Below are positions 11,122 to 21,000 of a DNA stretch of 64,000 nt, in pieces (position 1 is the stretch's first letter; every line of letters begins with the position of its first letter). This DNA is from Pomphorhynchus laevis. Lineage: Eukaryota > Acanthocephala > Palaeacanthocephala > Echinorhynchida > Pomphorhynchidae. The translations under genes and the position numbers were made by a program. The notes under the pieces were generated by a model. It was given only the letters and a program-made list of their open reading frames with translations. It searched no databases and was not told where the DNA came from. The stretch is from contig WNNJ02001403.1 in the NCBI GenBank assembly GCA_012934845.2, forward strand, positions 1 through 64,000, in the 5' to 3' direction.

Positions 11122-11219
11122 TCAGGAGGAACTGCTATGCTATCAGGTTTCGGCCCCTAACTCCTCTACCCAACATAGCAGCGGGGCCAAATACATGCTA
11201 ATGATGTATTTCCTCCTGA
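11122..11219 (-). ncRNA. Conserved pseudoknot structure in the Penelope-like 3'-UTR
   Basis: Given as the plus strand: outer stem TCAGGAGGAA (11122-11131) with TTCCTCCTGA (11210-11219); CTGCTATG (11132-11139) with CATAGCAG (11174-11181); GGCCCC (11152-11157) with GGGGCC (11183-11188), which interlocks with the previous pair to make a pseudoknot; hairpin AAATACAT (11189-11196) with ATGTATTT (11204-11211). The same layout recurs near 22415, 42075 and 48395, with decayed versions at 14692 and 20372. In the 48395 copy the hairpin is AAATACGT/ACGTATTT, a compensatory change. It lies just 3' of the RT stop, so recognition of the RNA by its polymerase is a likely role. Confidence 0.6.
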
Positions 11220-11256
11220 AATAACTATCTAGTATCTTATTATAATACAAAGTATA

Positions 11257-11886
11257 TTATTTATTATCCATCCATAAAAATTTGCCATTTAAAAGTTTAA
11301 ATTTATTCTTTATATTATTGTGTTGATTTATATATTTTACTATTTTCTGCTTGATGTTATTTTTATAGTAACCTAGTTTAAAATATGTATCTATTAAATT
11401 ATTTAAATGATTTTGAAGAAAGCCAATATCATTACATATTGTTGCAATTCTTAAAATTTCATTATTTAATGTATTATATTTTATATTATATGGTATGCAT
11501 GAATGCTCATGCAAAAATATGTTTCTTGTAAATTTAAATATGTCATCTTTACGATATAAATTAATAGTAGTTTTAGTTAATGTTAATTTAATGTTCATAT
11601 CTAGATATACACCTTTTTTATCATTAATATTGATTTTGCTATGAATAAGGCTTTCTAAATAAATGTGCTCACTAATTGAATAAAAATTATTAGAATTAAA
11701 TACACATATATCATCAATGTATCGAAACATATATTTCATATATTTATATTGTTTAGATTTAGTTTTTAAACAGTTATGAACAAATTCATATTCTATAAAG
11801 CTTAAAAACAAGTCAGCTATAGTTGGGCTACTATTACCACCCATTGGAACACCTTTTACTTGTCTAAAAGTAATCGGATATTTCAT
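11257..11886 (-). CDS. Penelope-like reverse transcriptase, C-terminal fragment (209 codons)
   Basis: Starts inside the polymerase: FRQVKGVPMGGNSSP (the 'PMG..SP' block), then IADLFLSFIEYEF and YMFRYIDDICVF, where IDD holds the catalytic aspartates, then a thumb with GVYLDMNIKL and LYRKDDIFKF. The 'GxPMGxxxxPxxADLFL ... RYIDD' pattern is that of Penelope-like and related polymerases and differs from the YADD of the LINEs nearby. The frame is uninterrupted to the stop, and the first Met is only the first Met after the truncation. No GIY-YIG endonuclease is visible, so it is either lost or absent from this family. Codon use is extremely A/T-rich, unlike the LINEs. Confidence 0.7.
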   Translation of the reverse strand: MKYPITFRQVKGVPMGGNSSPTIADLFLSFIEYEFVHNCLKTKSKQYKYMKYMFRYIDDICVFNSNNFYSISEHIYLESLIHSKININDKKGVYLDMNIKLTLTKTTINLYRKDDIFKFTRNIFLHEHSCIPYNIKYNTLNNEILRIATICNDIGFLQNHLNNLIDTYFKLGYYKNNIKQKIVKYINQHNNIKNKFKLLNGKFLWMDNK

Positions 11887-11889
11887 TTA

Positions 11890-12084
11890 ATGCGGCATAG
11901 TTCAAGAAAATGTCGTAAAGGGCATGTAAATAATATTAGCAAAATTACATGAACCTATGAACGGTAGATTATTAGAACCAAACAAAACGTTACAGTATCT
12001 TAAAACGATGTGGTTCACGAAGAACAGGAAAAACACTAATCAAAATTAAGAAAATACTTAGATAGTGTGAGCTAAATATTGTGC
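11890..12084. other. AT-rich spacer, nothing recognised
   Basis: Short sequence between the broken 5' end of Penelope-like copy a and a LINE-A tail. I see no motif in it. Confidence 0.4.
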
Positions 12085-12240
12085 ACTCAATACAAATTTA
12101 TTTAATGTGGCAAATGCGTACAAGCTGTACGCATTTGCAAGTCCACAAACAAAAATGAAAAATTCAAGCAGATAAATTGTTTAAATTGTTTAAATGGGAT
12201 CGGATTTGGTTTGACGTTTTTGCAAATGTAAAAAATCTAG
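12085..12240 (-). mobile_element. LINE-A 3' tail, about 150 bp
   Basis: ATTTATTTAATGTGGCAAAT followed by GCGTACAAGCTGTACGC is the 3' terminus also seen at 30415 (minus strand) and, reversed, at 26190-26235. Only the last 150 bases are present, a typical extreme 5' truncation of a LINE insertion. Confidence 0.75.
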
Positions 12241-12760
12241 AGAAAATTCATTTTTTATTTCATGCTTATCAGACATGGACTGGTCATTACGATCTCTGAT
12301 TGAGAAAAAAATTAAACACTATTTTGTAGTCAAGTAATAAAATTAAAAATACGGCTTAGAACGACAACAAATATTGGTATCTTTACCAAACTTTCTCTAA
12401 CACCTCTTATTAAAATTATGTTGCTTGATTGCGGATACAGCTTTACTAAAAAATCACCGTTTTGGCTTTATAAGTTTCAAATATATATATTTTGAAGCAC
12501 ATAAATAAATGTCTTAATTTTACAGTTCAACCAGACAGAAAATATAACAGAGATTAACCACCAAATGCAAATGTTTAATAAACTCATAACATCATTTTGG
12601 CCTCGTCAAAACTAAATCGAGAAGCGAGTTCGAAAAATAATCGGGTGTGGGAAAATCATTAACAAGTTTAATGTGTGAATGCCAAAGCGTAACCGTTAGG
12701 ATTGTAATATTATTTTAATGAACAACTATGAATTTATTTTGCTATAATTCAACAGGCTAT
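12241..12760. other. AT-rich sequence, nothing recognised
   Basis: No coding frame or repeat was recognised. Confidence 0.4.
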
Positions 12761-12764
12761 CAAA

Positions 12765-12860
12765 TAATAATTTATTTAATGTGGCATATGCGTGCCAGCT
12801 GCACACTTACAAGTCCACTAACTGACAAAAAACAGCTAAAGTCATACAGATAAATGCTGG
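12765..12860 (-). mobile_element. LINE-A-like 3' tail, about 95 bp
   Basis: TTTATTTAATGTGGCATATG then GCGTGCCAGC..., a diverged version of the LINE-A terminus, cut off after the tail. Confidence 0.6.
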
Positions 12861-12904
12861 ATGCCACATTTATGCTTGTGCTATATTCATATTTATGATT
12901 AATA

Positions 12905-13795
12905 ACTAAAAAAGAATTTATTTATGTGGCAAATGCGTGCCGGCTATCTCTTACGTGACCACGAAGAAAAAAACAAAAATCTAAATCATATGTCGATGTA
13001 GGAACGGAGGAGGTATTTGAATGTGATAAAGGAGGGAGCGCGGCGAACGTCGAGAGGGAGCTGATTACAGGTGAAATGGGAGGAAACGAGGAAGGATCGG
13101 AGACCGTAGTTGTTGGAGTAATTGAGAACATAGAGTAAGATGGAATGACGGGAACGCAGCGATAGAGAGATGGGGCGAGTGCCGTCTAAGAAAGGGAGGT
13201 AGATGAACGATGGGGAGCCGACAACGATGAGACGGAAAGTGACGAAAATAAAGCGGAGTTTGATGCGAATGTAAATGGTAGGCCAGAAGAGTTAGGCAAG
13301 ATATGTGAATGTGCAGTCGAAGCGACAAAGACTTAGGAGCACTCGAACTGTGGAGTTGATAATGCGTTGTAGGGGTACGATGGTGGATTTTAGAGAATTG
13401 GGGAAAATATTGAGGCAGTAATCGATTTCAGGGAAAAGAGACGTAGAAAGAAGAGACATACAAGAACGGAAGTCGATAAAGTGGCGGATACGGCGAATGT
13501 CACGGAATATTAAGTTAAACGATTGGACCTTGTCACGGGCCAAGGGTTTTAAGGGAAAATGATCATCAAAATTAAACCTAAGAAAGTGAGATTATGGACA
13601 ATGTGGATGATTGATGAGGCAAAAGATATAGGGGAGGATCCACATAATTTGGACTTGTCTGGGTTTAGAAAGATGAAGATTGGAAATACGTGTTTAGATA
13701 GAAAAAATACAGTTGGAGGCAGAAATGCTGATATTGTGTATGCGATGGGCGGTGCATGAGCATAAATGACTATGTCATCAGCCTATTGAAATTTA
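12905..13795 (-). pseudogene. LINE-A relative, 3' third of the RT
   Basis: Starts with the tail TTTATGTGGCAAATGCGTGC at 12917 and runs up into the polymerase C-terminus. Frame 13292-13543 has KVQSFNLIFRDIRRIRHFIDF and DYCLNIFPNSL, parallel to the LINE-A copy at 30730-31590. Frames 12922-13131 and 13065-13328 carry the terminal region. 13560-13790 still matches the part around NPDKSKIMW on the opposite strand. Several breaks; same subfamily as the insertion at 47676-48272 by its GTGCCGGC-type tail. Confidence 0.7.
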
Positions 13796-13799
13796 TCTC

Positions 13800-14525
13800 T
13801 AGTACAAACGGCGGACATTATTTTTCTTCGCCACATATCCGATATTAGTTTTAGAATGAAGATTTTAAACTCGGCTGATCATGGTTATCTCGGACTACAT
13901 TCACTACACTTATACTTCAAAATGGCAAGATGAAGTGGCTGGGCATTTACTTAAAATACTTGGAAAAAACGTCTTTCTCATCAAGTGTCTGTTACTATTA
14001 ATCGCCAAACATTGAGTAGTTTTGTGCATTTTATTCTTATATGACTCGACATTTGAACTGCCAACAGATCAAGAAAAACTTGCGAATCATAATCTCCGCA
14101 TTTTTAAATTGAAATACGGCATTAAGGTCACACTAAAATAATGTCAATTGCAGTAGATGAAAAGTTCAGTGTCCGACAAAATCCACAATCACACATCTGT
14201 GAAATTGTTGGTTCCTTGTAATTTTCGAAATCTTGCGCCTTTACAAACTGTCAATTTATTACGTATTCTCATTATTTATCGTTACAGTGTAAATAAATAA
14301 GTAGGAAGTTTCGTAATAATATTTAATCTAAATTTCCCTAGATAACTTATATATTACCTATACATATATCATACATTGCTATCATAGATATTGCAAAATA
14401 TCAAGGACTATACTTTAGAAAGCAGTATGCCTTTTAATTTAAAACATCTAGATTTCAAATTTGAAATTATTGAGCAAGATCAATCATTTAGATCAGTTTA
14501 GTGACTATTCGTATTTCGCACTTTG
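13800..14525. other. Intergenic sequence, nothing recognised
   Basis: No frame longer than about 60 codons and no repeat I can name. Confidence 0.45.
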
Positions 14526-14529
14526 TAAA

Positions 14530-15745
14530 AATTCAACATTTAATAATATTTAAATATTTAATATTTTAATATTTTAATTTAAAATTTTTTATAATTTTGA
14601 TTTTTATAAGGTAAATACTTTTAAATTCAGTTTTTATGAATTGATTAATAAATACAATAAGAATCATAAGAATTAAGATTAGAGGTCATCTAAAGGAACT
14701 GCTATTTTATCGAGTTGCAACCCAGTATTCCTCGATCTAACATGACATTGGAGCCAAATATATGTCAATGATAAATTTCCTTGGTTTAAATTTGAATATC
14801 TAGTGTAATATATTATTTTAGCACGCAGTATATATTATTTACTTTGCATCTATAAGGATCTTTCACTAAAATTTAAATTTATTTTTGATTATAGTATTTA
14901 TATATAACTATTTTCTTTTTAATTTTATTTTTAAAATAATATAGTTTAATATATGAATCAATTAAATGATTTCGAAGTCAATATCATGACATATTGTTGC
15001 AATTCTTAAAATTTCATTATTTAATGTATTATATTTTATATTATATGGTATGCATGAATGCTCATGCAAAAATACGTTTCTTGTAAATTTAAATATGTCA
15101 TCTTTACGATATAAATTAAAAGTAGTTTTAATTGATGTTAATTTAATGTTCATATCTAGATATACACCTTCTTTATCATTAATATTGATTTTATTAAAAA
15201 TAAGGCTATCTGGATAAATTCCAGAAGGTCATCAGTTCCTTTTGGTGACCTTTAATCCTTATTCTGATAAATCGTATGTTATTTGATAGTCAATTCATAA
15301 AAATTGACTTTATTTTAAATTTTTAATTTGAATTTTCAATCTAAACAAATTCTATTCTATTCTAAATTTAGATTTGATATTAATATAAATTGTATAAAAT
15401 CTTATATAATTATTATTTATCTTTATTTTTATTTTTATATTGTATGCAATACTTAGACCCAGTTATCCGATTTGATTTGTTCGCTTATTAGATAAAAATT
15501 ACTAAAGTTAAATGTATATATCATCAATGTATCGAAACATATATTTTATATCTTTATATTATTTAGATTTAGCTTTTAAGCAGTTATGAACAAATTCATA
15601 TTCTTAAAAATAAGTTAGCTATAATTGAGATACTATTACCTCTCATTGGAACACCTTTTATTTGTTTAAATATAGATATCCCTACTTTTAAATAATTTTG
15701 TTTGTTCAAAATATACAAGGCCTTCATTAATTTAATTATATTCAG
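14530..15745 (-). mobile_element. Penelope-like copy b, decayed, split by another copy
   Basis: The minus-strand order is RT middle (15745 to 15478), interruption (15470 to 15216), RT end (15215 to 14850), 3'-UTR (about 14790 to 14640). The RT piece at 14962-15153 keeps LYRKDDIFKFTRNVFLHEHS. In the 3'-UTR the pseudoknot stems are eroded but the outer stem survives as AAGGAA/TTTCCTT. It is older than copies a and d by its substitutions. Confidence 0.65.
15216..15470 (+). mobile_element. Penelope-like 3' end inserted in the opposite direction into copy b
   Basis: Reads GTCATCAGTTCC..., then TTATTCTGATAAATCGTATG, then CAATTCATAAAAATTGACTT, and ends in CCCAGTTATCCGA, all complements of the 3'-UTR parts in the other copies. 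It interrupts the RT of copy b between the sequences GGATAAATTCC and TTCGCTTATTAG. Only about 255 bp inserted. Confidence 0.65.
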
Positions 15746-16305
15746 ATATTTATATTTATTTGACGGTTAAATTTTTGTTAGATGCACTAATTTATTTTTA
15801 TATTTCACTAGTTTCTGCTACTAGCATTAATAGACATAAAGCCTACTTAAATATAAAAATACAATATAGCTTAGTGTATTATATAGATCCTGAGTCCAGA
15901 TTTCAAATTAAAAGTGGATCAAAGTTAGTTATTTTTAATCATCTATATTTTATTTTTCAATATCCTATTTTGTTGACAACTGAAGAAACAGTCTAACCCG
16001 CAAAAGTTTTAACAAATTGTGTAGAAATAACTGCTATCTAAATCATCATAATTAAAAGCAAACTTTGAAGAGAGAGATATTATCATTGCCTAATAGATTT
16101 GCATTTTCGAAATGACAATTTTGTGATGCCATCTGAAGTGTTATGTATCTATGAACCCCTTGAATCAATATTATCAGCAGTAAAGCATGATATACGAATT
16201 TGATTATTAAAACAATTACATGTTTCTAAGGTTTTTCCGGAGTTTTTTGTGGACCTCTAAAATGTAATAAAGGATTCATCTCTATTTCCAAACGGCGTTA
16301 CCACA
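15746..16305. other. AT-rich sequence, nothing recognised
   Basis: A 78-codon frame at 15760-15996 has no recognisable similarity and the base composition of its surroundings. Confidence 0.4.
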
Positions 16306-16309
16306 CCGA

Positions 16310-16530
16310 TGGCCTTAAATAACTTCATTCCACAAGTAGCGGCTAAGCGCTATTGCTCAAAAAATGCGGTTTGCAATCTATTGAAACAATATCGAGATTA
16401 CCGACCATAGTCCGCCTTGACTGGACTCTTAGGGAGTGAGAGACCCCGAATGGTGGTTCAGTCGGAAGACGGCGCGCTGGTGCGGCCGGGAGCTTAGATC
16501 CCTATGGACCTGAGGCCGTGACATGTTGCA
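16310..16530 (+). mobile_element. Fragment related to the 3400-3650 retroelement end
   Basis: A GC-richer patch. 16430-16520 matches the reverse complement of 3410-3500, with shared words GACTGGA, GAGTGA.AGACCCC, TGGTTCA.TCGGAA and GATCCC.ATGGA.CTGAGGCC. Probably the 5' region of a second copy. Confidence 0.5.
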
Positions 16531-17400
16531 GATAAGACGTAGATTCAAACATGTATAGCTGAGATAGAGTTGCTGAGGATTTTTCTTTAACTTAGTTTGT
16601 TTATCTCTTTGACAATGGTTCTGTAATTTAAGAAAATCTTTATTTATTTATTATGGAAACAATCCAAATCTCTTAAAGCCTTTTAATTTACTGATAGTAA
16701 ATTAATTTTATTATGGTTTTAATTTTAATTTGTGTATTCATACTTTTCTTCTTAAATATAGTGTTAATTTTATATCTCATTGTAACGATTATTTTTATTT
16801 TCTCTCCGCTAATTAAATATTATTATTATTTTTGAATTTTGTTGTTAATAAAATATTTTCCAGTAACTTTATTACCGATTTTAACTAAATAGATAAAAAC
16901 CTAGATTGTTTTTGAAATTTCAATTTTTCTAAATATAAATGTTAATCTAAAAATGTATTTTAACTACTTTTTAGTTATTTTTACACTTGTTTAATTTCAA
17001 TTATATTTCTGATCTAACATTACTTGTCTGCTTAATTATAAATGATTGATACGTGCTGTATGCGAATGGCCAATAACATTTAAATAGTTATAAGTGGCCT
17101 TAAGGATCGATCTGGTCCGGTTCTTAGTGATCATGTATGTATTAAGTGAACTAATGTGCGTGCATGTGTGAAAAGTGAATTTGAATAGTTCAATCAGGTA
17201 GCGCTGTGCAGACAGGCAAGTTAGTTGCAGGCATTCAATCTTGCTTTTATCGTATAAGTCCCCACACGCCAGCTTGTCTAAGCATGGGTCGATTTAAGAA
17301 TAGCCGCATTCGATCCTTGTGTCGGTCAGTGTGGCAAAGGGATTTCATAATCGGGTGTGAGGATGTGCAGTTCTTTTGTTGTTGTACTTATTAATATACC
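16531..17400. other. AT-rich sequence leading into a candidate promoter region
   Basis: 16560-17040 is very AT-rich with no frame. From about 17100 base composition becomes more balanced. I see no clear TATA or Inr that would decide a start site. Confidence 0.35.
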
Positions 17401-18045
17401 CACCACGAATGGTGATTCACACAGACTGCCTTTTCATCTTCTTCCTATTCTTCTACTACTATTACTTCTACAATTATTTCTACTTCTACTATAGTAGGTA
17501 GCCCTTTCCATCTACGGAAAAATACAATATGAAGCGCAGAGTAGTTGTGTATACGGGAAAGAAAAGGAAAGAACCGAGAAAGAAAGCGACGATATTTACA
17601 GAGGCAGACAGTCGGGGGTAGCAAATGATGTGGTGGAAGGGTGAGAGTGCGATAACGACATGAACAGGAAAATATGCACACAGACATACTGCAAGTGATA
17701 TTGCGTTAGTAGCACAAGTAGTGAGCTATGTAGCACATCTTCGCCACCAGCCACGACGAATTATACACACACTAACCGGCTGATCATATTCGTTTTTAGT
17801 ACACACAGTTTCAACAGCTGCAGCAGCATTAACGATAAGGAATAGTGTCGCCGTTCTTCCTGTGCAACAAATTTGTAGTTAACGACGACGGTCAGGAAAC
17901 ATCATCGCCATTCTCTCTCCGCCTGCAGATTATTCACTCTCTCATCGACGTACTTGTATTGACTATATTGACTATTGTAAAGTGAGCGTATTGTATCATT
18001 CACGTTACTTCTTGACTACAGCCAAGCGGAAAACAATGGATAAAC
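17400..18045 (+). promoter_or_regulatory. Candidate promoter, 5'-UTR and first coding exon
   Basis: A GC-richer stretch with many CG dinucleotides ends in AAAACAATGG (ATG at 18036) and, after ten coding bases (Met-Asp-Lys plus one base), a consensus donor GTACGT at 18046. The leftover base makes the phase match the exon at 35962, giving Met-Asp-Lys-Arg-Ser-Asn-Ile-Tyr. So this may be the first exon of the PHD/bromodomain gene, with a roughly 18-kb intron full of mobile elements. No transcript supports it, and other exons could lie between. A phase match happens by chance one time in three. Confidence 0.4.
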
Positions 18046-21000
18046 GTACGTACATATATATTCTCTTTAACTAATTTGATGGTAATAATGTAAAAATATT
18101 TGACATTTTTATAATAAACTCACAGGTAATATCAATTGAAATAATTGCGTTTCAACACTGAATTAAAATTATTAATTTTGCAACTTTTGTTTCCTCTTGT
18201 TAAAATGATATTTTTTTAACAAATGCTATTTATATTAAATTTATTAGCAGATCCACTACTGCTTTTTTATTTCGATAGGGAAGTAAAGGCATTTTCTGAT
18301 AGAACATGACATGTAAAAATAAAAATTACCCAAGTAAATCCAGATAATGATACAAATCAAATAGTTCAAATAAATTAATTATTACAAGATATTTCTTATT
18401 TCAAAATTAAATCATAATAACTAAAAATAGAAATATACAAAACTAAAAAGTTAGGTTCTGCAAGAAGATCGGTGATCAATATAAAACAATTATCCTCGAT
18501 ATTATTGACAGTACTTGTTTTTGCACTTGCCATTTAAACATTGGCATAAAAGGGAGATACAGAAGTATTTTTGCGGATAAGAAAACCATTGCAATTTAGA
18601 CACACTGAGGAGTAATCGCGCTCCGGATGATGTGTCTTAGAAAATAGGAAATACTTCGTATCAGACAGACAAAGAAATATAGCAATATAATAGCAATCTG
18701 GGAGCGTATGGATGACATGTTTTTGAAATGAGGTAACACTTTAGATAATATGATTTGCGAGTACATGACAGTCAAGAGGAATGGGGATCCGGATGATGGT
18801 CTTCGAAAAGAGGAAATACTATTATCAGACAGACAGAAAGATAACCATGTAATACAAATCTGGGAGAGTATGAATGACATGTTTTTGAAATGAGAAAACA
18901 CTCTAGATTAGATGATTAGAGAAAGCATGGCAGTGCACGATGAATCGGGCTCCGGATGATATGTCCTTGAAAAGAGGAAACACTGCGTACCAGACATACA
19001 AAAAAGATAGCGATGTAATAGCAATCTGAGAGGGTATAGATTACATGTTTTTGAAACGAGGAAACAATTTAGATTGGATGATTAGGGGCATCTAAACATT
19101 TATATAAGATGATCGGGGCATTACTCTTCTTAGCTACACTGGTAAGCTATTTGCTAGGATTCATGAGTTAAGGATACAGCATATAGCTGAGGGACAGTTG
19201 CAAGAGGATCAATGCGGCTTTCGTCCAGGTCGTGGAACAACAGATCAGCTCTTTACTCTCTCAATTATCCCCGAACGATCTTGGGAGTTCGCTCAACCAG
19301 TCTACATGTGTTTTGTAGATTTTGAGAAGGCGTTCGACCGAGTTCTGTGAGAGAAGTTGTGGGAAGTACTAAGTGAGTATGGAGTACCACACTATCTTCG
19401 GGTAGCTGTGGCTTCTCTGTATGAACAAAGTACGAGTTGTGTTTGTGTTCTAAGTAGGAAGTCTAAATCATTTTCAGTGATGATTAGGGAAATCATGAAA
19501 ATGCACGAGGCATCGGGCTCTGGATGATGGTCTTCGAAAAGAGGAAATACTGCGTATCAAACAAACAAAGAAATATAGCGATATAATAGCAATTTGGGAG
19601 TGTATGAGTGACATGTTTTTAAAATGAGAAAACACTTTAGATTAAAGGACTAGAGAAAGCATGGCAGTGCATGAGGAATCGGGATCCGGATGATAGTCTT
19701 CGAAAAGAGGAAACACTATGTATCAGACAGACAGAAAGATAACCACGTAATAGCAATCTGGAAGCGTATGAATGAGATATTTTTGAAATGAGAAAACACT
19801 CTAGATTAGATGATTAGAGAAAGCATGGCAGTGCACAGGGAATCTGGCTCCGGATGGGAGGGGGGTGATTAATGAGGGAAAAATACAGGGGAGATACGTT
19901 AGGTTGACAAGGGAGGATCCACATTATTTTGGATTTGTTTGGATTTAGAACGAGATGAAGATGGGATAGACGTTTGTAGATAGAAGAAATACAGCTGGAG
20001 ACAGAAACGCCGATATTCTGTATGCGATTGGCGGCTACTTGAGCATAAATGAGGATGTCATTGGCGTATTGCTTGATGTTAAAGGAGTAAGGTTTGATAA
20101 ACGAAGAGAGATCGCCAAGCAGGAGAGAATAAAGCAAGGGATCTAGGACTGATGCTTGTGTGGCCCCGGAAAAATAGGGATTGTGAAGGGAGAATGATGA
20201 ATTACAATATCTACGAGAGGAACAGTCGGATATATATGAGCCAATAAGATTATCCAATTTATACTTATATAACGATAAAATTTATTATTAAAATTTAAAA
20301 TAAAAATCAATTTTTATGAATTGACTAATAAATAACTTACATGCGATGCATTAGAATAAAGAATAGAGGTCATTAGAAGGAATTGCTAAGCCTTTAGGTT
20401 TCGCTCCCTATTCCTCGACCCAAATGTATGTTAATGATCTCTCATTCTAACACAGAGTATATTATTAACTTTTCATCCATATAAGTTGTCCAATTAAGAG
20501 TTTTAATATATTTTTAATAATATTTTGTTAATTTATAAGGCTGAAAGTTAATATATCGATCAATATAGCAAAGTCCATCTTCTCGACAATGCGTGAAAGG
20601 CAACTACCGTGAATAGTACTTTATGTAGATCCGTTTGAACATATGCAAATACACGTAATTAATATTCATTATAAATTAAATAATAAAAATTATTTTGAAA
20701 TTGTAACTATGAGGATTGAACGTTTCTAGACTTTTTGTGTGCTTTACAAATGATCGTGCTCTCTAATACAAAGTTAGTTTACAGCATATCGTTTCGGTAA
20801 CTACGCATTCAGATCGTATCTAGCGTTGCAATTCTCTCTATGTTATATGATCATTTGCGTATGAAAAAGGCTGCGTTAATTATTTAAAGGCATAATTTGA
20901 TCGTATTTAAGCGATGTCATCATGGTCTCTAAAAAACGGAGTTGTAAGGTTTATTTTAATGTTGAAGAAACCACGTTTTCTTCTAAGAAATGTTTAAGAA

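Larger units (their letters stand above)
10893..11890 (-). mobile_element. Penelope-like element copy a, 5'-truncated
   Basis: Minus-strand copy. Its 3' end is marked on the plus strand by CAGCTAACTGAGTCTACGTA, a terminus shared with copies at 22233, 24387, 41872, 44477 and 47564. The order on the sense strand is RT (11886 to 11257), a short gap, the structured 3'-UTR (11219 to 11122), then an AT-rich tail. The 5' end breaks off at about 11890 in the middle of the polymerase. Confidence 0.7.

Noticed and set aside
11122-11219. HDV-like or hammerhead ribozyme in the Penelope-like 3'-UTR
   Set aside because: A CTGATGA word occurs in copy a but is lost in other copies, and no GAAA lies at the right place; an HDV-like fold lacks the P4 stem and the catalytic joining strand.
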